A stretch of DNA of 6,067 nucleotides from positions 1 to 6,067 of the forward strand of contig JADGNL010000117.1 of the NCBI GenBank assembly GCA_017883495.1. Direction: 5' to 3'. A program made the position numbers and the translations under genes. Below are positions 1 through 4,752 of this stretch, piece by piece (within the stretch, counting starts at the first letter, position 1; each line of letters begins with the position of its first letter). Below the pieces are notes generated by a model that worked only from the letters and a program-made list of their open reading frames with translations, was not told the origin of the DNA and searched no databases. This DNA comes from Methanomicrobiales archaeon (lineage in GTDB: Archaea; Halobacteriota; Methanomicrobia; Methanomicrobiales; Methanospirillaceae).

Positions 1-491
1 TGGACGCCATAGCCGCCGGCGAAGCCGATCCCGACCGATGCCGCGAGCAGGACGAGCACTTTCGCCACCCCCTCGAGGGCGGGCGTGGGGGCGGTAAGCG
101 CATCTATGCCCCAGTTGACCGAGCCGAAGCCGGTGCCGGCCACGGCGGCTCCGATGAGACCGCCTATGAGGGCTTGGGTCGAGGACGAGGGCAGGCCCCG
201 TAACCAGACGGCGAGGTTCCAGGCGGTGGCAGAGGCGACGGCAACGAGGAGCACCACCAGGGTGTGAGCCGGATCGGTCACTTCGATGAGAGCGGAGAGC
301 GTGAATGCGACCGCGCTGCCCCCCAGGATGACGCCGAGGGCACTCATACCCGCGACGAGTATGATACCCTGGCGAGGCGAGGCTGACCGCGAGGCGATGA
401 AAGTCGCGGCGATCGTGGCAGCGTTCTGGAACCCGTTCGTAACCGTAAACGCGAAGGCGAGCAGCAGCGCGGCGACGGCAACGGGGTCCAT
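1..491 (-). CDS. PiT-family inorganic phosphate (anion) permease, N-terminal part
   Basis: This is an integral membrane permease of the PiT family, which imports phosphate by cation symport. Translating the minus strand from ATG 491 gives 163 residues before the left edge, so the C-terminus is missing. The start is almost immediately hydrophobic. The first family signature is at residues 19-27 (NGFQNAATI), followed by a basic SRSASPR loop (34-40) and a second helix. The second half-signature is at 99-112 (GLPSSSTQALIGGL), preceded by W91-N-L. Canonical members read NGFHDxAN and SSTH or SSSH here, so the usual His-Asp and His are replaced (QN and Q). The start at 491 is chosen because membrane sequence begins there, GGAAAGG lies 5 nt upstream, and a TATA-like box is about 40 nt upstream. 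The frame is nevertheless open for another 79 codons, to ATG 728. It is transcribed divergently from the surface-protein gene. Confidence 0.88.
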   Translation of the reverse strand, partial: MDPVAVAALLLAFAFTVTNGFQNAATIAATFIASRSASPRQGIILVAGMSALGVILGGSAVAFTLSALIEVTDPAHTLVVLLVAVASATAWNLAVWLRGLPSSSTQALIGGLIGAAVAGTGFGSVNWGIDALTAPTPALEGVAKVLVLLAASVGIGFAGGYGV

Positions 492-528
492 TATGGCCTT
501 TCCGTCGCTCAGTTTCGAGCGGGAAAGG

Positions 529-536
529 TAAATAGG
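529..536 (-). promoter_or_regulatory. Possible TATA box of the permease gene
   Basis: On the minus strand an AT-rich box reads CTATTTAC inside GC-rich surroundings, about 40 nt upstream of ATG 491. The usual archaeal spacing would place transcription start near 505-510, leaving a short leader with the weak GGAAAGG ribosome site. This is a motif match by eye only. Confidence 0.3.
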
Positions 537-735
537 CTTCTTATTCCGATGGCCGCGTTCCAGGATAGCCCATGAGATGGCGATCGGAAAGAGGGAGCGT
601 CGGTTTATGGTAGGATCGGTTGCACGATTGGAGGTGACCGGGGCTCGTCCGAACGAGCTGTACTCCACGCGGATCAGTTCTGGCAGCTCTTCCCCCCTCG
701 CGATCGGTTGCGCCAGACATGGACGCATCGAAGCA

Positions 736-789
736 TCATCGTCTCACCAACCCCTGCCAGGATATTGTATCTCCTTTCTCTTCTGCCAT
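736..789 (-). CDS. Doubtful 17-codon ORF with strong Shine-Dalgarno
   Basis: The predicted peptide is MAEEKGDTISWQGLVRR. On the minus strand GGAGG (799-795) stands 5 nt before ATG 789. It lies upstream of the permease gene in the same direction, so it could be a leader peptide or a chance ORF in a purine-rich tract. No family is recognised and no clear TATA box lies just upstream. Only the ribosome site supports it. Confidence 0.17.
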   Translation of the reverse strand: MAEEKGDTISWQGLVRR

Positions 790-851
790 CTTCCCCTCCC
801 TCGTGATACGGCACCACGCCTCAGGAATTGATCCGGATAGGAGGGAAGGTC

Positions 852-884
852 GTGACTTTCAGCATTCCAGGTACTGGAACGTAA
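852..884 (+). CDS. Doubtful 10-codon GTG leader ORF upstream of the surface-protein gene
   Basis: AGGAGGG (839-845) lies 7 nt before GTG 852. The ORF reads MTFSIPGTGT and ends at TAA 882-884. It is in the same frame as the surface-protein gene that starts 33 nt further on. It might be a leader peptide, or the remnant of an older start cut off by the TAA. The TATA-like box for the downstream gene lies after it, so the two may not share a transcript. It could be chance. Confidence 0.2.
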   Translation: MTFSIPGTGT

Positions 885-892
885 CGTTTATC
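885..892 (+). promoter_or_regulatory. Possible TATA box of the surface-protein gene, implying a near-leaderless mRNA
   Basis: CGTTTATC sits with its centre about 29 nt before ATG 918. At the typical archaeal TATA-to-start distance of about 25 nt, transcription would begin at roughly 912-918, at or next to the start codon. No good Shine-Dalgarno sequence precedes ATG 918, which agrees with a leaderless or near-leaderless transcript. Confidence 0.35.
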
Positions 893-917
893 GTCCTCCG
901 ATACCTGCAGCTTGAGC

Positions 918-1949
918 ATGAATGTTCGGCACCACAACCGACCTCGCCTGTTCATCGGGGCCGCCCTGGTCCTCGCATGCCTCTGCGCACTCGTATCCGG
1001 TGTCGCCGCGGCGAACATCGCAACCGGGTCCTTTCAGATCGTATCGGTGGGAGAGACCACATCCATCCCGATCGTCCTCGATTCGGCCTCCGGCGGGATC
1101 TCCGGCTACCGGATCACCGTGAACCTGAACGATCCGTCGATCGCCACGATCACGGCGGTTGCCTTTCCGGATTGGGCCGGGCTGAAGTCCGCGTCGGCCC
1201 TCCCGTCGGGGCAGGTCGTCCTCCAGGCTGTGGACCTGTCGCAGCAGGTACCCATGGGCGCGACGAGCGTCCTCCTAGCCACCCTCACGGTGAAGGGCAC
1301 GGCGACAGGGAGCACCGGTATAACGATCACCCCTGATTCGAGCATGGGCGTCCAGAATCGCAACGGAGATCTGTATCCCGTCACCGCAATCCCGGGTGCC
1401 CTGAACGTCGGCACCTCGTCGCCCGGCATCGTTCCGACGCCAGTACCGACGTCGGGAGTATCGACGGCGGCACCGACCATGGTAGTTCCGACGGTGATCC
1501 CGACGGCGGGAGGGCAGACGCCGATCCCGACGGTGCTCGTCCCTATACCGATAACGACGGGCGGATCGCCGATGCCGATCCCGACATCGGGAGGTTCGAT
1601 CACTTTCCCGACCTCGTCGCCGATCAACCCCGTGGCGCCTATCGCGACATCCGTACCGGGGGCCGTATCTCCCGGAAGCTCGACGGGTATCGTCACTCCG
1701 GCGGTGACCGCTCCAGGCGTCCAGCCGGCATTCGGCGTTGGGAAGCGGTACGCGGTCGGAAATCCCGGGTCGTTCATCGGAACCCGGTTCGGGTCGGGCG
1801 GAACTGCGGCCGACACGGGAGAACCGAGATCGGTGACGGGACCCCAGGCAACGCTCAAGCCCGGTAGCCGCGCATACGGCATCACTCCACCGGCCGGTAA
1901 GTTCGTGCGATGGTACCCCGCCGCGAGGTGGCAGGCCGGGATAAAATAA
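918..1949 (+). CDS. Secreted surface protein with cohesin-like domain and Pro/Thr-rich linker
   Basis: This 343-residue protein is predicted to be exported. Residues 1-32 form a Sec signal peptide: a basic start (MNVRHHNRPR), a hydrophobic core and an AAA cleavage region. Residues about 33-165 look like a cohesin-type beta-sandwich: GGISGYRITVNL, then an AVAFPDWAGL segment, LLATLTVKG, and a closing GDLYPV...GALNV strand. In archaeal surface proteins such domains are thought to mediate protein-protein binding. Residues about 172-266 are low-complexity Pro/Thr/Ser/Ile/Val (PTPVPTS, PIPT, VIPT), a likely extended and possibly glycosylated linker. The tail (about 267-343) is Gly/Arg-rich, unrecognised, and has no transmembrane helix or PGF-type sorting motif, so anchoring is unclear. 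TTG 912, in frame, is the other possible start. ATG 918 is preferred for the signal peptide and TATA spacing. Function is inferred from domain appearance only. Confidence 0.75.
   Translation: MNVRHHNRPRLFIGAALVLACLCALVSGVAAANIATGSFQIVSVGETTSIPIVLDSASGGISGYRITVNLNDPSIATITAVAFPDWAGLKSASALPSGQVVLQAVDLSQQVPMGATSVLLATLTVKGTATGSTGITITPDSSMGVQNRNGDLYPVTAIPGALNVGTSSPGIVPTPVPTSGVSTAAPTMVVPTVIPTAGGQTPIPTVLVPIPITTGGSPMPIPTSGGSITFPTSSPINPVAPIATSVPGAVSPGSSTGIVTPAVTAPGVQPAFGVGKRYAVGNPGSFIGTRFGSGGTAADTGEPRSVTGPQATLKPGSRAYGITPPAGKFVRWYPAARWQAGIK
1431..1715 (+). repeat. Degenerate PT/PIPT-coding low-complexity repeat
   Basis: Within the surface-protein gene, units built on CCGACG / CCGATCCCGACG recur irregularly and encode Pro-Thr and Ile-Pro-Thr motifs. 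They are imperfect and unevenly spaced, like a diverged linker rather than a young tandem array. They also create long artefactual open frames on the opposite strand. Confidence 0.6.
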
Positions 1950-1960
1950 CCTTTTTGGAA

Positions 1961-1988
1961 GTCGGTCTCCGCCGACGTTTTTATTTTC
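1961..1988 (+). terminator. Hairpin plus T-run terminator of the surface-protein gene
   Basis: Twelve bases after the TAA, GTCGG (1961-1965) pairs with CCGAC (1972-1976) around a 6-nt loop, followed by GTTTTTATTTT. A second T-run (1952-1956) lies between the stop codon and the hairpin. Oligo-T tracts terminate archaeal RNA polymerase, with or without a hairpin. Confidence 0.6.
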
Positions 1989-2243
1989 TCGCCATTGTCG
2001 GTTCTCGAGCCTAAGGATGAGGGAGATGACGCTTTCTCCTCTCCGCATGCGGTCGCGATCAATTCTGTGGTCATAACGATATGCACGGCACCCTCGCGGT
2101 GTGTCGCCAGGGACGGCCCGGTGCCGGAGCGGCGATTTCTGAGGGATAGCGGAGCGGACCGTTCACCGGATATCAGGGATCGGCTACCGGATTTATCATA
2201 CACTACCCGAGAAAGGACTGACGCTGTATGGCAAGGTATGGGT

Positions 2244-2400
2244 AAAAAACGGCAAGGGAATATCCGCGAAGAAATTTTCCTTCTATCATCCTGAAGGTCG
2301 ATCCGTGCTAGCCTAACGGGGGAGCCAACAGATCTCCACGCTGCCATCAGTCGCTCTCTCGCACTTCTTCGGCCAGCCCGGTGGTGAGATCCGCGTTGCA
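2244..2400 (-). ncRNA. Candidate structured small RNA (speculative)
   Basis: On the minus strand, GATTTATATG (2431-2422) is a good archaeal TATA box that predicts a start near 2400. A T6 run at 2249-2244 could end the transcript, giving roughly 155 nt. The 5' half can fold on itself: CAAC, GATCTC and CAC in 2326-2339 pair with GTG, GAGATC and GTTG in 2381-2398, with short bulges, enclosing about 40 nt. I see no SRP or RNase P RNA signature, no C/D box set, and no convincing ORF. An untranslated leader or chance pairing is possible. Confidence 0.2.
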
Positions 2401-2421
2401 GTACCGACACGGTGACAACGA

Positions 2422-2431
2422 CATATAAATC
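2422..2431 (-). promoter_or_regulatory. TATA-like box in the intergenic region
   Basis: The minus strand reads GATTTATATG, close to the archaeal TTTATATA consensus, in GC-rich surroundings. No protein gene starts downstream on this strand. Read on the plus strand (CATATAAATC) it could instead drive transcription toward an 11-codon ORF at 2464, which has no ribosome site. Confidence 0.35.
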
Positions 2432-2449
2432 GGCGCCCAATGCGATTCG

Positions 2450-2491
2450 AAAAGAAGCTCAAAATGGCTGATCTTCCCGGATTTCTCCGGG
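2450..2491 (-). terminator. Hairpins and T-run downstream of tRNA-Thr
   Basis: About 23 nt past the tRNA 3' end, the minus strand has a perfect 6-bp stem with a GAAA loop (CCCGGA / TCCGGG, 2491-2476). It is followed at once by a 6-of-7 stem (GAAGATC / GAGCTTC, 2476-2454) and then TTTT (2453-2450). This looks like the 3' boundary of the tRNA transcript, although the short T-run is modest. Confidence 0.4.
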
Positions 2492-2513
2492 GGCTTTGAG
2501 GATGATTGAAGCA

Positions 2514-2585
2514 AGCCTCAGGCGAGATTTGAACTCGCGACCTCGTCCTTACCAAGGACGCGCTATGCCACTAAGCCACTGAGGC
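2514..2585 (-). tRNA. tRNA-Thr (anticodon GGU)
   Basis: The 72-nt sequence folds into a full cloverleaf. The acceptor stem pairs GCCTCAG with CTGAGGC (7/7). The D arm is GCT/AGC with a 9-nt loop containing GG. The anticodon stem pairs CGTCC with GGACG (5/5) around loop TTGGTAA, which places GGU at positions 34-36 and decodes threonine ACC/ACU. The variable loop is AGGTC. The T stem pairs GCGAG with CTCGC (5/5) around TTCAAAT. The discriminator base is T (2514), and the following bases are TGC, so CCA is not encoded. No intron is present in the anticodon loop. Confidence 0.96.
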
Positions 2586-2616
2586 GGAACGTATCACTAC
2601 CATGGTCCCCGTTTCG

Positions 2617-2624
2617 TAAAAAAG
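2617..2624 (-). promoter_or_regulatory. T-rich tract: operon terminator and possible tRNA promoter
   Basis: The minus strand reads CTTTTTTA (T6 at 2623-2618). It lies 13 nt after the stop codon of the TIM-barrel gene, so it can act as an oligo-T terminator for the cofactor cluster. It also lies about 35 nt before the mature 5' end of tRNA-Thr, where a TATA element is expected. One tract may serve both roles. Confidence 0.45.
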
Positions 2625-2636
2625 GTTTTGACCGTC

Positions 2637-3356
2637 TCAGAGGGCATCGAGGGCCGCGATGCTCCGTATCACGCCGTCGAAGCTTCCGACTTCGATCACG
2701 GGCCGAGTGCCGGTTCGACGGACCGCGGCCATCACGGCCGAGAAGTCGATCGTGCCATCCCCCACTGCGGCGTGCGCATCGGTCGTTCCGTCGTTGTCGT
2801 GGAGATGGAAGTGACTGATAGGCACCTCAAGAAACGCGGGAAGGACGTGATTCTGGTGCGCATGTCCGACATCGAGCGCGAACTCGGCGCCGTCGATCAG
2901 TGACAGCTCGTCCGGGGTCTTGAGCAGGAAATGCTCCCAGTCGCCCATGTTCTCGATGAAGAACGTGGCCGAGATCTCCTCCGCCGCTCCGAGGAGCTCC
3001 ACGAGTGAACGCCGGAACTGCTGCTCGGCGCGCTTTCGATCCCGCGGCCAGGCGAAGTATCCCGGGTGGACCACGACCGGCGCCCCGACCTCCGTGGATA
3101 ACGCGAGGCACGCAACCGTCACCTCGACGCTGGCGCGGCGGACCGGCTCGAGCAGGCTCGCGAGGTTCACTCCCCGCGACGGCGCATGGACCGTGTAGCG
3201 GAGATCGAAACTCTCGAGGACGACGGTATCCTCGAGGCGGTGGCAACCCTCATCCATGACCTCGACCCAGTCCGTGACCGAAGCGAGCCGGTCGAGCGCC
3301 ATCTCGAGCGACATGTCGTTCAGACAGAAAGATGAGATGGCGAACCCTGTGCTCAT
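2637..3356 (-). CDS. Xylose-isomerase-like TIM-barrel protein (sugar phosphate isomerase/epimerase superfamily)
   Basis: The 239-residue protein is a compact TIM barrel of the AP-endonuclease-2 / sugar phosphate isomerase-epimerase superfamily, whose members use divalent metals on sugars, sugar phosphates or DNA. Likely metal or active-site residues fall on successive strands: H57 in YTVHAP, H97 in VVVHPGYF, E135 in FFIENMGDW, D162 and H165 in ALDVGHAH, H184/H186 in HFHLHDNDG, H195 and D200 in DAHAAVGDG, and E222 in PVIEV. The set is complete, so the protein is probably an active metalloenzyme, but the substrate cannot be read from the sequence. ATG 3356 has GGAG 8 nt upstream. It is last in the cofactor cluster, 57 bp after the a,c-diamide synthase gene, followed by a T6 tract. 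A link to cofactor synthesis is inferred from position only. Confidence 0.85.
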   Translation of the reverse strand: MSTGFAISSFCLNDMSLEMALDRLASVTDWVEVMDEGCHRLEDTVVLESFDLRYTVHAPSRGVNLASLLEPVRRASVEVTVACLALSTEVGAPVVVHPGYFAWPRDRKRAEQQFRRSLVELLGAAEEISATFFIENMGDWEHFLLKTPDELSLIDGAEFALDVGHAHQNHVLPAFLEVPISHFHLHDNDGTTDAHAAVGDGTIDFSAVMAAVRRTGTRPVIEVGSFDGVIRSIAALDAL

Positions 3357-3390
3357 ATGCGTATCTCCGTGCTGAATGGTTGGCGAGGCG

Positions 3391-3401
3391 GGTATTTATG
3401 G
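3391..3401 (-). promoter_or_regulatory. Possible internal TATA box before the TIM-barrel gene
   Basis: In the 57-bp gap the minus strand reads CCATAAATACC about 40 nt before ATG 3356, the only AT-rich patch in the gap. A start near 3370-3375 would leave a short leader carrying the GGAG ribosome site. The gene may therefore be transcribed both with the operon and independently. Confidence 0.27.
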
Positions 3402-3412
3402 AATGGTCCCGG

Positions 3413-4750
3413 TCAGCGCCGCGCGTACGTCCGCGCGGCCGCCACGAAGGCGGAGCAGAAGCGGTCCGAGAAGTACGCGTGGGTGTACCCTGCGATCGTG
3501 GCATGCTCGAAGAGTCCGTCCCGCCCGTCACCGAGGCCACGCCCGCGCGAGAGGCCGAGGGCGTACCGCGCGTCTGCGTCGGGCGAGCAGGTCGAGTAGT
3601 GGAATTCGTGGCCCCGGAAACCTGCGCCGTGCAGTGCCGAAAAGGGGCCGGCGACGCAGGTGGCGTCGACATACCCGAGGCCGCGGATGCCCCCGGTCAT
3701 GGCCGAGTGGGCAGGCAGGACGCCGCACATCCGGTGCGATCGCCCGTCGGCCTCGAGCGATTGCGAGAGGTATACGAGCCCACCGCACTCGCCCCAGACC
3801 GGCATCCCGTCCTCCGCAGCCTGCGCGATTGCGGGCCGCGCCCGGCCGTCCTCGAGTGCGACCGCATGGAGCTCCGGGTAACCGCCGCCGATGTAGAGCG
3901 CATCCATGGCGGGAAGGTCATCGGCCGCAGGCGAGAAGAAGATGAGGCGGGCGCCCGCATCGCGGAGCCGGTCCAGGTTGTCTGCATAGTAGAAGCAGAA
4001 GGCGGAGTCGAGCGCGACGCCGATTGTTGTATCGCCCTCGGGGATGGGGACCGTGGACGGAGCTGCAAGCGGTGCAGCCGACTGCGCGATCGCGATTACC
4101 CCATCGAGGTCGGCGTGTCTGCCAACCACGTCCCCGAACATGTCATGCGATGCGAGCTCATCCGCGAGCGAGAGCCCAAGGTGGCGGCTGGGGATATCGA
4201 GCCCGTCGTCACGCGGGATCCAGCCGAGGACCGGCAGCTCGTGTCCTCGTTCGATCAGTTCGCGGTGGCGCGCGCTCCCGATCCGGTTGAAGATGACACC
4301 GGCCACGCGGACAGCGGGATCGTACCCGGCCACCCCCCGGACGACCGCGTGGACCGTCCGCGAGGCCCCCTTCGCATCGACCGCGAGCAGCACCGGCGCC
4401 TCGAGAAGGCGCGCGACATGAGCTGTCGATCCGAATGCAGTCCCGTCGACCCCGTCGTGGAGCCCCATCACTCCCTCGATCACCGCGATATCGGCTCCGG
4501 CACTGGCCCGGGCGAAGGTCTCACGCACGCCGTCCTCGCCCATCATGAACGGGTCGAGGTTCCGGCAGGCTCGGCCGCAGCAACGGGTGTGGTGTGTGGG
4601 ATCGATGAAGTCCGGGCCGACCTTGAAGGGCTGGACCGCGACCCCTCTGGCCGTGAGCGCGGCCATCAGCCCGGCTGCGATCGTGGTCTTGCCGGCCCCA
4701 CTCGTCGCGGCGCCGATCACGATCCGCGGAATCGCGAGGGTGCCCGCCAT
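3413..4750 (-). CDS. cfbB: CbiA/CfbB-type a,c-diamide synthase (glutamine-dependent)
   Basis: The 445-residue enzyme amidates the a and c acetate side chains of a tetrapyrrole, using ATP and glutamine. In methanogens the substrate may be Ni-sirohydrochlorin (coenzyme F430 route, CfbB) or cobyrinate (cobamide route, CbiA). The sequence alone does not settle which. The synthetase domain has a P-loop at 13-23 (GAATSGAGKTT), PFKVGPDFIDP (41-51), RNLD (63-66), VIEGVMGLHDG (90-100), AGVIFNR (150-156) and LGWIPRDD (175-182). The amidotransferase domain starts near 243 and has IGGGYPELHA (287-296), the likely nucleophile C322 in GECGG, HEFHYS (381-386) and H424 in YTHAYF. Length is normal for the family. 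ATG 4750 is chosen: GGAGG is 7 nt upstream, and the cofE stop is 2 nt away. In-frame GTG 4798 would add 16 unrelated residues overlapping cofE. Confidence 0.9.
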   Translation of the reverse strand: MAGTLAIPRIVIGAATSGAGKTTIAAGLMAALTARGVAVQPFKVGPDFIDPTHHTRCCGRACRNLDPFMMGEDGVRETFARASAGADIAVIEGVMGLHDGVDGTAFGSTAHVARLLEAPVLLAVDAKGASRTVHAVVRGVAGYDPAVRVAGVIFNRIGSARHRELIERGHELPVLGWIPRDDGLDIPSRHLGLSLADELASHDMFGDVVGRHADLDGVIAIAQSAAPLAAPSTVPIPEGDTTIGVALDSAFCFYYADNLDRLRDAGARLIFFSPAADDLPAMDALYIGGGYPELHAVALEDGRARPAIAQAAEDGMPVWGECGGLVYLSQSLEADGRSHRMCGVLPAHSAMTGGIRGLGYVDATCVAGPFSALHGAGFRGHEFHYSTCSPDADARYALGLSRGRGLGDGRDGLFEHATIAGYTHAYFSDRFCSAFVAAARTYARR

Positions 4751-4752
4751 CC

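Larger units (their letters stand above)
492..917. other. Divergent intergenic region between permease and surface-protein genes
   Basis: This 426-bp stretch separates two divergent genes. No conserved protein is recognised in any frame. It contains a TATA-like box for each flanking gene and a perfect 6-bp inverted repeat with a 4-nt loop (GCTCGT 643-648 / ACGAGC 653-658). A 10-bp direct repeat, GATCGGTTGC, occurs at 614-623 and 702-711. A pyrimidine-rich plus-strand tract spans 770-803. Two very short ORFs with good Shine-Dalgarno sequences (736-789 minus, 852-884 plus) are listed separately. The permease frame is open through much of this region on the minus strand, but the peptide is hydrophilic and unlike a PiT N-terminus. 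Confidence 0.6.
1989..2513. other. Intergenic region without a recognised protein gene
   Basis: About 525 bp lie between the surface-protein terminator and tRNA-Thr. The open frames here are either antisense extensions from the surface gene or low-quality Arg/Ser-rich translations. Visible elements are a TATA-like GGATTTATCATAC on the plus strand near 2186-2198, a T6 run on the minus strand (2249-2244), an imperfect long inverted repeat (2326-2339 / 2381-2398), a strong TATA box (2422-2431), and two hairpins next to the tRNA 3' end. Together these may mark a small RNA gene, but no known RNA family is recognised. Confidence 0.55.

Noticed and set aside
85..531. Plus-strand open frames of 60 and 81 codons
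   Set aside because: They lie opposite the PiT permease, whose signature motifs are clear on the minus strand.
630..637. Perfect Shine-Dalgarno-like GGAGGTGA on the plus strand
   Set aside because: No ATG, GTG or TTG follows within a workable distance; the only GTG overlaps the motif itself. Treated as chance.
577..831. 84-codon plus-strand open frame in the divergent intergenic region
   Set aside because: No motif, no hydrophobic pattern and Ser/Arg/Pro-rich composition; no suitable ribosome site before its ATG.
1431..1715. Repeat-rich region considered as a CRISPR or tandem array
   Set aside because: Units are irregular, lack spacers of constant length and stay in frame as Pro/Thr codons, so this is a coding linker.
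1995..2294. 99-codon plus-strand open frame after the surface-protein terminator
   Set aside because: It starts right after the terminator without promoter or ribosome site, and no domain is visible.
1106..2440. 444-codon minus-strand open frame
   Set aside because: Mostly antisense to the surface-protein gene; its Gly/Val/Thr-rich text mirrors the CCGACG-type repeats. The N-terminal part in the intergenic region has no recognisable domain or ribosome site.
2454..2500. Plus-strand 11-codon ORF (MADLPGFLRGL) downstream of the TATA-like box
   Set aside because: No ribosome site; the sequence is explained by the hairpins that follow tRNA-Thr on the minus strand.
2313..2555. 80-codon minus-strand open frame
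   Set aside because: It runs through part of tRNA-Thr and its downstream hairpins, and the translation is Arg-rich without motifs.
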